Positions 45,112 to 57,597 of a DNA stretch of 64,000 nt are shown piece after piece; position 1 is the stretch's first letter; each line of letters starts with the position of its first letter. A program made the position numbers and the translations under genes. Under the pieces are notes generated by a model. It searched no databases, was not told where the DNA came from, and was given only the letters and a program-made list of their open reading frames with translations. This DNA comes from Lactifluus volemus (Eukaryota; Basidiomycota; Agaricomycetes; Russulales; Russulaceae), in contig WTXI01000025.1 of the NCBI GenBank assembly GCA_022376515.1, positions 335,890-399,889 on the forward strand, in the 5' to 3' direction.

Positions 45112-47414
45112 ATGCAGCCCAATCGGCTCGGACTTGGTCTGCGTCCTCCTCTGCAGTCGTACGGGCAAGGCCCCTCAATATCGGCTCTTGCACAGCAGCA
45201 GCAAATGCATATCCAGGGGTTTGTCCCTCCTCAAGCTCAAAAGCAAATATCCCTCTTCGTCGGCTCAATATCAGGTGGCATCACCGATGGTTTTCTAAAC
45301 GACCTCCTTTCCGTGAGCATGGCCTTCGCGACTATCTTCACCCCTTGCTTATGAAGGTACAGGCTTGCGGAAACGTCAAGTCGTTTAAGCGATTGATCAC
45401 CCCAGCAAATAAACCCCAAGGATTTGGATTCGCAGAATTCGAGGATCCGGACGGTGCGCTGCGAGCAATGGCACTTTTAAATAATGTTGAGCTACCTGCC
45501 TTGGAGGATGGCTGCGTGAACAAAAAGTTATTGGTGCGTCATGATGATTTCCTGATCAACGTAATTTATATCACCCCTCAGATCAAAGCCGACGAAAAGA
45601 CCAAGGTCTTTCTAGATGCTTATCAAGCCCAGCGAATGCAAACAAACGTGCGTCGTCACTACACTTTCAGCCTGACAATTCAGCGTTGTAGCCCATGCGG
45701 TGCATATATGTGTCCGTGCCTCTGTCGGCCATGCCTATGTCGCCGTATGGGCTGCAGCTCATCCCTCTCAGCTTGTTGCAACCTATCGTTCTGACCTGCT
45801 AAACTTGTGTTAGGCGGACGAAGAAGCGACTATAAAAGCCAAAATCCGGGTGAATGAGTACATCAATGATATCAACCGCGTCTCTCAAGAAGCCGCCAGT
45901 AGTGGACTGCTAGACAAAGAGCGCTACGTGATTCCACCTCACCTACACGATCTCCAAGAAGCCGACCTCCCAGAAACCCAACGCGGGCTCGTCATATCAG
46001 AAATTGCTCAATTTCGCGAACGAGCTGCGAAGCGTGAGCGCGAGAAATTACGCGATGTCCGTGCTGCCGTACCCAATCTCAGCGCACAAGCCTCCCCGAG
46101 CGGCCCCAAGGTTCGCGAATGGGGCAAGGCGCAAGGATCTGCCGAGACACGTGAACCTGCGCTTGGCCAGGATCCTCAACAAGGATTCTCAAAACCTGTA
46201 GGGTTCGTCAAGGCAGGAAGCCGGGAGCGTGACGACGAGCGCCAGCTTCCCGGTAAGACAGCAAAAACGGACGAAGAGCTCGAGCATGACCGAAAGGAGG
46301 CAAGGAGGCGTGACGAAGAGAATTCATTCAGAGACGTATGTAGCCCCTCGATTTCATCTTGCACCCGTTCTCACGTGTCTTTTTGGGGGGCGCAGCGCGA
46401 ACGTCGTTACGAGCCTCGCGAGCGGAACCGCATCCAAGCACTCGAGCGTGCCATTGCGCGTGAAAGAGCGACTCGCGAAGCCGAAGACCGTGATCGCACT
46501 GAGATGCGTTCGCGTCTCGACATCTGGGACGACGATGAGTCGGACGAGCTTTTCTATACCGATCGTACGCGCTGGCGTACGCAGCGCGCCCGACGCCTCA
46601 CCGCTGAGGAGGCTGCAGATAGCGAGATGCGCGCTTATGAAGCGCGGGAAGCCGAGAATCTGCGGCGCGAGAGCGAGGCATTTCTTGCGCGACAAATGGA
46701 CGAACTACAGGCGCTGGCGGAGGAACAACGCAAGGCCGGCATGCTTCTTGACGACGGTGCCCCCGTCAGGCTCAACGTCTCTCTCGCGCCCGCAGCGCCC
46801 AAGGCGGATATTGCTCCTGGAAAGGATAAGACCGCACCTGGGGTGTTCGGCGCCGAGGAAGAGGAGGAAGAGGCAACGCGCAAGCGCAAGGTGCCACTCC
46901 AACTGCTCGACTTTAGTGCAGCGAACGACAGCGAAAAGGCAAAGGAACGTTTGGAGCACATCAAAAATTCTGTACCGAGGGATCGGGAAGCGTTGTTTAA
47001 GTGTAAGGTCAGATGGGATGCAGTCACCGAGGTGCGTTCGATTTATTTGATTCAACGCTTTCTCTTTCTCTTCGTCTTGTTGACTGAAAATCTTCTAGCA
47101 ACTAATCGACCGCAAGTTGGAGCCGCTCGTCAAAAAGTTGATGGTCAAGTACCTCGGCGAGCTCGAAGACGAGGACGTCGTGATGTTCGTCATCGAACAC
47201 CTTAAAGACCACAAGAGTCCAGCCAAGCTCGTAGAGGGTCTCGAACCTGTACGTACGATACAAATTGTCAGGTCTGCGGTCTGCTCAACGCGATCTATAG
47301 GTTCTGGACGAGGAAGCTGCCGAGTTTACAATTGCCGTTTGGCGGCAAGTCATTTTTGAGAGCATGGCGTACGGCGAGGGCTTACATACGGAGCGTATGA
47401 TGGTCGATGGGTAG
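45112..47414 (+). CDS. RBM25: RBM25-like splicing factor (RRM and PWI)
   Basis: RBM25 (Snu71 family) is a U1 snRNP-associated splicing regulator. Exon 1 is 45112-45312. Later exons join in phase to the stop at 47412-47414, giving roughly 650 residues. An N-terminal RRM shows SLFVGSISGGITD (RNP2 region) and the RNP1-like GFGFAEFEDPDGA. It is followed by a linker (EATIKAKIRVNEYINDI) and a long Arg/Glu-rich helical middle (RERRYEPRERNRI, DRTEMRSRLD). The C-terminal PWI domain has FKCKVRWDAV, LEPLVKKLMVKYLGELE, FVIEHLKDHKSP and AEFTIAVWRQVIFES. This order is exactly that of RBM25. Introns include 45313 to about 45353 and one ending just before GCGGACGAAG near 45813. The gene is divergent from tRNA-Leu. 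Confidence 0.92.
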
Positions 47415-49142
47415 TAAAATGGAGTTGCGGTCAGGGCAGGTGCGTTTCTGGCGACACCTTCCTACTCGAGATGGGCGGCGGTGTATGGACGAGAGTGTGT
47501 GGTCTGTTACGGAGTATCACCCGGATCCGACGACCAAATGCAGGATGCGGACGATTGCGTAAGTGAATCCCCTGCCACCCCTACACCGTGTAGAAATGAT
47601 TCCTCTACTGCTTTTATCTCTTGATATCTGAATGGCTCTTCTTCCCCTACCTCCTCGGGGGGCGCGAGTGCACGGGGCACGTGAAGGTAGACACCCGCTG
47701 AGTGACCCCGTTTTCTTTGTTTGACCGAGAGTGCGTTGATCGTCCGTGCTACCACGCATGGGGCGTGGTCCATAGGGCTTATACTCTCGCACGCTCATTT
47801 TTGCGAACGCAAGTCCTAAGATATTCTAAGTTCACCCTTCTTGGCTTCGTCCAGGTGAGTACCCCCAGTTGTCGCTGCGGCCTATATCGCATCTTGGACA
47901 CCTCGGCCGAAATAATATATGACCCGTGTTCCACTATACGACTTTTTGAGTGGTGCTTACACTCGCACAGTTGAATCAGCAGTGAGGGTCTACCGTTCGG
48001 TTTGATGATTATTACTTTGTGATAAAGTTATCACAAGTCGTTACTTCGAATACGCGGAAAGGTTCATGGTGTGAATTTGTGGACTGACCATTCTTATATG
48101 AGAAGCGATTCCGCAGCAAGCCCGAAATTCACCCTAGGGGCTTCCGTGCAAAAACTGAGTGTGGGAGTAGCCCATAAATGGTTTCTCCTGAAAATCAACA
48201 ATGAAAATGGGGTCCATGCTTGTTTTAGTGTAAAAAAAACATCTGCATTGTATAGCACTTGTATCAATCTTCGAGTTTACCTAGAGCTGAATCAGCTGAT
48301 GGGCATTGAAGATCCACTAGAATTCCTTGCCATGCATCAAAAATTGATGCAGGCAATCGCTGATGGTAACCAATCAATCTACATCTAAGGAAGCAACTGC
48401 TTTGGCTATCACGAAATTAATCAAGGCACCTACCTGCACTGAGACAGGGTTGTTCTTACAGAATAGATAACATGCGCAACTGCAAACTTGCAAATGTTTT
48501 TTGTTGGTTTGCAGCTCCGATTGGAGAGGAGTTGGAGGGCGAGGGAGATATGGCTGCAGGAGGCCAGAGGAGCCCGAGGAAGGCGATGCCATCGCAGCCG
48601 GCAGCCTGAGGCGACCTGGGATGGGTCACGTCTGCTCCCTGTTGGGGGTGGACGTCCAGACCGTTTTACTATACCCTTCCTGTTTCGAAATGACTTACTA
48701 TCCCTTTTATTAGTTCTAGTATATTTTCCGAGGCCCCCTCTCGTGTTTCAGGAGGGCGCAGCCTCACTTGAGGGTCGAGCGCGCTGCTCGTGACACCTCC
48801 CAATTTTCGGACTCGTTTTCTTTCATATCGCACTATATTACAGCAATTAGTAGCTATATGAGTAGCTACTATGGACAGGTATATAGCTGTATCGAATCCA
48901 GTTGTATGGGCATCGAATTACCCCATTTTTGTTTCCCCCTTCTCGTGCCGTGCGACTTCTCGCATTTTCGTCTTCTCCCCGCTCGATTTCATTCACTTTT
49001 GCCCTCGGACCTTCAATTACTTCTCTATTTTTAAACCCGCATCCCCCGCAGGACTGCTGATCTGACCTCACGCAACCCTAATACATTGGACTTGCACATC
49101 CCAATCAATCCCTGCAGTGCCACTGCCACTCTAACACATCCA
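47415..49142. other. Gene-poor stretch
   Basis: About 1.7 kb. A plus-strand frame at 48071-48388 (105 codons) and a frame with an internal stop at 48500-48710 may be remnants, but neither shows a recognisable domain. The self-complementary 10-mer AGTAGCTACT occurs near 48860. Confidence 0.4.
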
Positions 49143-49553
49143 ATGTCAGACACACACACTGGCACCACACCTACCTGGCGTTATAACAAACGCCTACACA
49201 TTATCACCCATGAGCCGCGCACTTGCAGTGCATGCAAATCATGGGCATTTCACTATCTCGAAGAGATCCTGGCCAATGAGCCATCACTCCGCACCGCCGA
49301 ACAAGAGCGCGACGCTGCAATCACCCGCCGCATCCTCTCCAGAGAGCGAAACTCACTACTCGAAGACAATGCTGCATTGCACAGACAGTTGAACACTCTG
49401 AAAAAGACGCTAGAGGAGTGCAACGCACAAATGAATCAAGCGCAACTTGCGCTGAAACAAAAGAACGCTCGAGTCATTGAACTGACCGAGCAGTTGGCCA
49501 CCTTTCAGTTGGAGAAGAGATCATACATACAAGCGAGGGCAGGCACACCGTGA
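49143..49553 (+). CDS. Hypothetical coiled-coil protein
   Basis: An uninterrupted frame from the ATG at 49143 encodes about 136 residues: a short N-terminal part with a CxxC (TCSACKSW), then a long heptad-rich helix (LLEDNAALHRQLNTLKKTLE, LTEQLATFQLEK). An upstream in-frame ATG at 49086 is also possible. It has a CT-rich leader typical of fungal promoters. No family recognised. It may be a dispersed, element-associated gene. Confidence 0.45.
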   Translation: MSDTHTGTTPTWRYNKRLHIITHEPRTCSACKSWAFHYLEEILANEPSLRTAEQERDAAITRRILSRERNSLLEDNAALHRQLNTLKKTLEECNAQMNQAQLALKQKNARVIELTEQLATFQLEKRSYIQARAGTP

Positions 49554-50397
49554 TGAACAAAGAGAAGTAGATATCCATTCAAGGTTTTGACGCGGCCCAT
49601 TTTAATTACCTTCAAAGTGGCGACGCGGGGCGATGTGGCGTGTTATAAGTGGTTGAAGTGTTCGGTAAGAAGAAGCAGGGCGTTTACGAAATGAATAAGG
49701 TCAATATCAAGCGAAAAATGGCATGGCTAAGGGAGTATCGTACAAGCCCAAAAATGAGAAAATGCTGTCGTAAGCGAATAGGGGCGCGACATCGACTCGG
49801 GCGACCACCGATTTCATCAGAATGTCAGGTACTCTATCGGACCCACCTTTGTCAGTCACGCAACTCACCCGTGAGGCACTACCACCCACCGCTTCCATCA
49901 TAATAGCGAGGGAGGGGCTGTCCATCTGCGACGGCCAGCTGGCTGAGGCTAGCAGATGCTGGGGTGTGGGAAGGGTATACATCTGATGGTCAGGACTGTC
50001 CATATCCCAGGTATCCGGTTGATCCCGTGATTATTTGTCCCACACTCCCACACAGATGATACAAAGTACCTCAGATTTCCATAACAAGCAAGCTCTCGTG
50101 GCTGGGAAATGGCGCAATGTATCGAACTGCATTCCTCAGCCGCTCTGCTGCTCACCAGCGCTCACCTTTCAATACCACACACCACTGGCACATTGGCACA
50201 AACTTTCGTACTTGAAACTTCGACCAGCTTGGCCGACATTAGCGCGGCGCCGAAACGTTTTTCATCCGGCTTCATCTCTTCCGAGTCATGCCGACCCCGG
50301 ACGAGTTGCACCGCAGGGTCAATCAGAACTGGTGTACATTGATTTCAAGTTCAAGATTTCTCGAAAGAACATTCTCAGCCATCATTGGTACAATGGG
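49554..50397. other. Upstream region of the P450 pseudogene
   Basis: No supported coding sequence. Confidence 0.4.
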
Positions 50398-52369
50398 ACT
50401 CTCGATTCTGTCAATTTGGCAGGACGAAACTTTGATAATGAATATCTTGCTCGCATTATTTATCATCTTCGCGACTGCGTCTTATATTACAAGTCCTTGG
50501 AGAAATCTGCCTCCTGGCCCTAGACGCTTACCCATCATTGGGAATACGCTCCAGCTGATGGATAAACACTGGTTACTCTCGAAAAACTGTAAGGAAGGCT
50601 TTGGTAAGTCCTTCGCTCATTCATTCATTATCAGCGGGATGCCAAACTAGGTGGACTGACGTCTATTTGAGGAGAAATCATGTATCTTGACGCCGCCGGA
50701 CAGCCCACCATCGTTCTCAACAGTCTCAAGGCGGCCTTTGTCTCCTTGAATGCCGAGCGGGAAAATATTCGGACCGACCCCACTTTGTCATGGTGCAAAA
50801 AGTACTTACCAATGATCTACTGCTCCCGTTTCAGACTAACGGCGAGCGGTGAGTACCACTCCTTATTTTTTATAAAAAAAAAACACGAGTCAACTCATTG
50901 TCGTCCTTTTTATATAGCTGGCGTCGCATGCGCCGCGCCGCGCACGAAGCTCTCACCAAAAGGGCAGTGCGAAATTATCATCCTATTCAGATGAAAGAAG
51001 CCACGATTTTGGCCTTGTCGGTTCTGTCGTCCTCTGCGAGCTGTAATCGAGATAAGGAATTTCAGCGTCTAGCGGCGTCCACGATCATGTCCATCGTTTA
51101 CGACTACCCGACACTACTACGTCAGAGCATAATCAAACCATAGAAAGAATCGAGCAACATTTTAATCGTATCAACCACGCCGCAACCCCCGAGTCCTTTT
51201 TGGTCAACATACTCCCCTGGATGATGTATATTCCCGAAAGGTCTTGGGATTTCTTTATCTACCTCGCTGCGTGTGCTGACTTGGAGGTACTTGAAAGATT
51301 CGCAAGATGGAAGAGGGAAGGCTTACGACAGTACACTGAGGACTATGAAATGTTTCAAGGCCTTCTCAATCGTGTCAGAGTCGACCTTGTATGCAGTTGA
51401 CATTACAGTAGCCCATAGCTATCCTAGCTGACGAGATGACTTCTGTAGGCCAATGGATCGGACCGTCCGAGTTTCGGCGCGTCGTTGTTACAGCGTCCTG
51501 ATCACAATCGTCTCAGCGATCCCGAAATGACATTCCTGGCTGGAGTCTTATAGTAAGCATGCATTAAAAAAAATGTTTTTTAGGTAATTTGACATGATAA
51601 GATACGAAAGCATCATCATACACACAGTCTTGCTGGTTCCGAAACGACTGCCACCACTCTGAGTTGGTGGACTCTGGCTATGATTGCCTTCCCAGAGGTG
51701 CAGCGTCGAGCTCAAGCCGAATTGGACGCCGTGATCGGCCGTGAACGTCTTCCTACGTTTGCCGATAGCCCTCGCCTTCCGTACCTGCACGCGATCATCA
51801 AAGAGATCCTTCGCTGGCGCCCTTCCACGCCATTTGGTATACCCCGTGCCTCAAGCGAAGAAGATTGGTACAAAGGCACGTTCGTACCCAAAGGCACCGT
51901 CTGCATGGCCAACATCTGGCACTGCAATCACGACCGAGCCGTATTCGGTCAAGACGCCGATCAGTTCCGACCAGAGCGACACCTCGACGACGAGCACGGA
52001 GGGTTATCGTCTGGACCTCTAGAAACGAATCGGCAAGGACACGTCTCGTTTGGATTCGGCCGGCGGGTCTGCGTAGCTGGGATCTGGCTAACATACGCTC
52101 TTTATTAACACCGCACGGATGTTGTGGGCGGCCAACATCGAGCGTGCGCGGGATGACAATGGGAGGGAAATAAAACCGGACACGGACACGCTCGTGATTG
52201 TAGGCTTGATCGTGTGAGTTCTCTCTCTTTCTTTCTGGCCAAGGAGTTTCAAACCTCGAGCTGACGTAATGGGATGCAGCCACCCTGTGCCGTACGAGTG
52301 CATAGTCACTCCGCGTTTTCCAGAGGCGGCCTCTATTCTTGCGGAGGAACGCATGCGCTTCGAGAATTG
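50398..52369 (+). pseudogene. Cytochrome P450 pseudogene (P450-2)
   Basis: It is closely related to P450-1 and shares its intron positions. It starts MGLSILSIWQDE with a membrane anchor (NILLALFIIFATA) and the hinge PPGPRRLPIIGN. RRMRRAAHEAL, AGSETTATTLSW, ILRWRPS, FRPERHLD and FGFGRRVCV follow, ending RFPEAASILAEERMRFEN. The frame is broken at about 50740 (before ECRAGKYSDRP), at about 51115 (between DYPTLL and SEHNQTIE), and twice just after the haem Cys at about 52075-52115. An intron like that of P450-1 joins YIPER to FARWKREG in phase. With four or so single-base shifts it cannot make a working enzyme unless the sequence itself is in error. Confidence 0.82.
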
Positions 52370-52654
52370 ATGTGATGCGAAGGAGCTTCAAGTTCCGTCA
52401 CGCCGCGAGTAGTACAGTAACTTATTCCCCAGCGTTTGGATTTGGATCCAAGCGCCCACAGGGTCCAATGTGCTCCAAATTATCTGTATCTCAAATCTTA
52501 TGTCGTTGCCTGGTGTCTAGTCTACCTTTAGATCATGGGAAGAAAAGGATAACAATGGGTGACAGAGGGTTCTCAATGTTCATGACATTTTGACATATGC
52601 CCGCATACGAACCACAGAACGGTGCAAATTTTGTCCACTTTTCGTGAACTTGTT

Positions 52655-55540
52655 TTAGCAAATTCCGGACCGTTTTACATGATCAACAGTTTCAAGGCAG
52701 TTGCGAGCAACAGCGCCAGCCCGGAGAGCACAGGCGACCCCCGGACACCGGCCTGGGAACGCACCGTTCTTCTGGCTGCCAACGCTGTTCAAGATACTCG
52801 CTTCGACGAGCGGATCAGGGCACTCCGGCGCGACGAGTTGCCCGCCAAATGTACTGGCGACCCAAAGAACGACGCCGTTCGTCCAACCAAAGCCGGCTTG
52901 GACTGTGTACTCCCCGCCACTCCCGCCACTATCGATATCGAGGACGGAAAATTTTTCGAACATCTAGTACAGTAGTAAAACGTCAAAAAGAAGAAAGAGA
53001 TGAATGATTCGAGAGCGGAGCATGATACGCACGTTTCCCGTATTGTTGATGCTTTGGCTGACGTTCAGCTGCTGATCCGTCAGTCTCGGAAGCGAGCCTG
53101 GGATCGACCCGCCGGTAGAATGCCTAGTTGATGGAATAGATTGAACGACCAGAGGGCATCAGTCAACAACAAGGATGTAAAATCGGAGAAAACCAAAGAG
53201 CTCACCAGCTGCACAATGCGCTCGTGAAATATCTGTTCGCAAGTCCTCTCGCGAGCGCATCTCGCCAACGCTCTCCGGCAGTGGCATTGCCCCATTGACG
53301 AACGTACCGTCCAACGCGTTGATATCCGCCCTGCTCCCGGTGCTCGAAGCGTTCTTCCCATTCGAGGTCGGCTGCCTCAGCAAATCGTTCTCCTGCAAGC
53401 CGAGCTGCCCTTCCGGCACGAGTGCAAAGCCAGATTTCCCCTTCGGCGGCTGAGGGATCGCCCCGCTTGATACGTTGTCCGGGAGAGCCATCAGAGCCTG
53501 CATCGTGATGTATTGATGTGGCGGCCAAGCGTTCGGGGCATCCCATTGCAGCCCGGAATTGACGAAGGTCGTTGGGTAGGTGCCGTTGTAGCGTCGCAGC
53601 GCCATGTTTACGCTGGAGAAGAAGCCGAAAGCGTTGGTCGAGCTGGACATGAGCTCATCGGGGATGATACCGACCCAAAGTGGGTAGAACGTGGCAACCG
53701 AGAAGAAACTGTTGCGTGAGTTTGAAGTCAGGTTGAAGTCGTAAAATGCGAGTTTCGATGGATCCCAAAAAAGGTCGAGAATACCAGCTCGGATACTGGC
53801 AGCAGTCGCAGTATGTTGCGCAGCAGCGGTACTGTTAACATGACTACCTGATGAGTAAATATCCGCTAGGATGAGATTGGACTTGTCTTGGAGAAAGGAG
53901 AGGTTGTGAGTCTATTTCTTAATGAGACAAGTAGCTTACAAAGGATGCAGTTCAAATCAACAGGGATGTGGTTCTTGACGTTCAGAGAACGGAGAGCAGA
54001 GCCCGTATTGTTGGTTCCACCGGCCAAGGGCCGTGAGACGAAACGGGTACTGAAATCCCAACCTGAAAATAACACTGCTGATTAGTTGGCCTCGCAATAG
54101 AAGCTAAGGGAAGGTGCGACCTGTTTCTGCCGCACTTGCGAGTTCGGAATAGAGTTCTGCTCTCTGCGGCTCATCCAGAGGCGTGCCAAGTGTCGGATCA
54201 TTGGCCGTCATGTAATCTAAGGTTACGTTCGTTAATGGGGTGTGTAGACGATAAATTGCAGGAGATACCAGTCAAGTAGGACTCGGGTCGAGGGGCACTA
54301 TTGGTAACAGCGTAGCGCGACAGGGTGTAAGTGGTATTCGTATATGGGCTAGTGACATTCAAGGAACGATTGTTCTTCCACCACGTCAGTTCTAGCTAAA
54401 GGCAAAGGGTCAGTGATGGAAGGAGACAAATAGAAGCTACATGCCTCAGCTAGAGGAAGTGCTCTATGTAGGATAGAAGTATCATTCGATGCTGCGACAT
54501 AGTTGGCAAGCATCTGGTTAATCAACGGTCAGCAACTTTGATGTGTTATCCCAAATAAACGCACCCAAATGAACATGGGAGGCTGAGAGCGGTTCAAGTC
54601 TGTATTAGCACGGATGTCAATATTTAGTAGAAGAGGCAGGGTGGAGAGCGTGGCACAATATATGCGGCCGCCATTGGGAATGTATCCGAACGTTTCAATC
54701 TCGTCCATGAAATTCTGTAACGTATCGTTGGCAATATCGAATAGTTGGGATTGGATCAAGCCCTCAATTATCCAGAAGCTGTCCCAGTAATCTGTGCCCA
54801 GTGATCAGGATAGTGACAAAAAGACACGTGCGCAAGCAGCAATTCACATTGCTCACGAAATCGACCGCCCGGAACTACGAACGTATGGTTCAGCGGGATG
54901 AGCGTGCTCACGCACTTCACGCCGTCACATAGTGCCGAGGAATTAGTTCCACGAATGAGTTGCGTCCAGTAGCCATGTACGACTTGCGCAAACGCTTTGA
55001 GCAACGGGTCCGTAACGTTTTTCAAAAACGGCGGATTGGCATTGAAACTGGGGAGAGCTTGCGCCTCGAGTTCGAGGCCCTCACCTCCAAAGTTATCGTC
55101 GACAAAGCTGAGCACGGCACCTTCGGTGGCATTGGTCGAATTGATCGGCGCAAACGCGGCCAGGACGGACTGCTGATCCGAGTCTGTGGGCTTGTCGACA
55201 AAGGTTTTCGGGTCCGACCAGAGTTCAGCAAGGTTGACGGTTTGCAAGATCTAGTAGGTCATATATGCGTGTCAAAAAGGCACCAGGCGTGTAAAAAAAG
55301 TCCACAGGGAAGCCGTACCGCTCCGGGGCAGAATATTTTGCTCGGACACCAGGTTTGCACTGGTGGTAGTGGTACTTGCGAGGGCAACGTGGCGGTAAGG
55401 GGAGCCACTGGACTAGCCACAGATGTCGCCGGCGTGATGGCTGAGACGCCGGTGATCGCGCTAGCAGGGATGTGGCGCTTGTTGCTTGAGATTGAGGAAG
55501 GGCACGTGCAGCGTGAGTGGCGTAGGAGACGATGAACCAT
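52655..55540 (-). CDS. Acid trehalase (GH37) with a broken frame
   Basis: Trehalases split trehalose into two glucoses. This type is secreted or vacuolar/cell-wall bound. Minus-strand exons give LPPVQTWCPSKIFCPGA, LAELWSDPKTFVDKPT, the signature PGGRFREQYYWDSFWIIEGL, GYIPNGGRIYYLNRSQPPMF, ELTWWKNNRSL, the second signature LQWDAPNAWPPHQYI, LANRYFTSALCSWH and GGEYTVQAGFGWTNGVVLW, with a stop at 52655. A single-base loss in a C run (plus strand 53290-53293) shifts the frame between DINALDGTFVNG and GNATAGERWRDAL. The 5' end is also unsettled: a signal-like frame (MFAKWFIVSYATHAARALPQ) lies one frame off the conserved exon. One intron (54396-54444) is GC..AG. It is either a recent pseudogene or contains sequence errors. 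Confidence 0.82.
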
Positions 55541-56670
55541 TTGGCGAACATTTTGTTGGCTGTAGCTCGGGTTGCGTACGTCGTCTCCACGACTTTATCA
55601 ACGCGATTGTCCCCGGTGTTACTTTCTGGGGGTGCTATGGAGTTCTTATTTGCGGGTTTGTCACAGACAGTACGTCATCGCCTGTATGCTTCTTATTCAG
55701 TTTGGTTCGTTGCGGCACTGACCAGCTTTCTCACCGTTTTTTCATGCCACCGGTTTTACCTCACCAGTTTCTCTTTTGAAACCTTTTGAGGGCTTTCCGC
55801 CTTGGCATTTCGTCCGCAAAAACGGGATTACCGTGACGCCGCGGGCACAACGTCCGACTATTCGGGCTTCTGATATATTTGAGATGTTCGGCATTTCGTT
55901 ACCGATCACTAATCCCATCCTCTCCTTGTTTACGTCTTGGCACCGTGGAATACTACTGTACTACTAGATGAGGGTTTTCCGAAGACTTCAACACTAGGAA
56001 AATGTCGACGTTGTTGTCGGCGACCTTGCCTGCAGATAGAGGACAGATTGAACAAATTTTACAAGAGGAGATGTAGAGAATAAATACATGTTATCGTACA
56101 GATCACACTACCCTGGCCCATTGTCATTTATGAGTTATCCCACCATGTAGTCGTGGTGAAATCGAAGTCCATGTTTTGTTTTGTTTGAACCTAATGCTGA
56201 TGGGGGGAGGGGTTATGCGATTGATTGCTCGTTGTAACAGTCGCTTAGTCGCTTGTTCCGAGTCCTCGATTGAAATTATGTCGGAAACACCTGTTCGGAA
56301 GACTAGTCAGAGAGAGAAATCACGTGAGCTTTTGATGGTTCTGGCCTCCAATGTTGGAATATAGGGTTTGGGACGGTCGAATACAATATCGCCCGCATTA
56401 ACCTTGCAAGCAAGGTAACGAACGACACGCCACATACTATCATGGCACCCCTTTGCCATCAGACCCCTTTCGAATCGCCCCAATTTCTCGCCCATTTCTC
56501 GCTCAATCAACACAAATTTAGCCTACAGTATCTAGTACCATGTGTTACCGTACTTCATAATTTGTTTTTTTTTCGGTAGAAATCGTAGTGTGTGGTGAAA
56601 TAAAAAATGGCCTGTTTGTCACTGGCGCTGCTTGCCTATCGGAGTTTACAATGTTACACAAGTGGAAAGC
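55541..56670. other. Intergenic, no gene seen
   Basis: The region between the trehalase and the retrotransposon. Short frames only. Confidence 0.4.
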
Positions 56671-57430
56671 TGTAAGGCGCCCCAAATGGACGCCATATAA
56701 CTAAAGTCACATCTGATCTATTAAATACCCGTGTGAAGCATTGAGATGAAGTACTGCTTAGGATCGAAGATCCTAAGCAATCTGTATAACACGGGCCGGC
56801 TCGAGGCTGGCGTCGCATGACGCGTCAGCCTGTCAGAAGTCGCGTGAGCGGCTCCCCCGGACCGGCTCGAGCTCATACCGAGCTTGAGCCAGAGAGAATA
56901 TGAACGTGAGGTAGTCAGGCCTCACAATTAAGATATAAATTCCTATGCACACTGAAACAAGAGTGCCTCATATGAAACATGATCTAAGATCTTATTGATA
57001 TATGACAAAGCGATAAAGGATATCGCTTTTAAAGATTGTCGTGCCAACGGCACGGGGCGGTCCGATCCGAGAGCTTAGTCGCGTCTCGCGCCAAATGACA
57101 CAGCCGGCCCGGTCCGCCTAGATAACAAGCAATTAAGCAACGCTGCGACACCCTGCGAGCGCTGCACATTGATTATAGTAGTGCACCCCGATGGGGCGAC
57201 CTGCAACAAATATATTAAGTACCCTAGATCACTGAGGCGCGTGAAAACCGCGCGATTACAAAGATGTTTCATAAGTAAGTGAAACACGTCGCGATCCTCT
57301 TGATCGCGACAGATCGGACTAAGATCATTGTAGATCTAGGGTAGTAGAACATGTATTTATGTCGCCTGCCTTCCCTGATGGAAGGCAGACTTACCCTTTT
57401 ACGAAGTATTCACAATAAAGAATCGCAGTT
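56671..57430 (+). repeat. Putative 5' LTR and leader
   Basis: Non-coding DNA upstream of gag starts TGTAAGGCGCCCC. It contains an AGATATAAATTCC TATA-like site near 56930 and an AATAAAG polyadenylation-like signal near 57415. The right edge is uncertain because the 3' LTR is outside the window and no tRNA primer-binding site was recognised. Confidence 0.5.
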
Positions 57431-57597
57431 TTGGCTGGTTCAGTTGTGTAGTGCTCTTAAGGGGTTTTCAAGTCCAAATCATATCTATTCATCTAATCTA
57501 AACTACTACAGACTTCCTAACGCTCGAGACTACTCGCGTACGGAAGTCTTACACTTTTTTGAACCTTTGAACACACGACTTCATTGGAATACACACA

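Noticed and set aside
46229..47050. A 273-codon open frame overlapping RBM25 in another frame
   Set aside because: It is a shadow of the Arg/Glu-rich RBM25 coding region.
54960..55535. A 191-codon plus-strand open frame
   Set aside because: It is antisense to conserved trehalase exons and has no domain of its own.
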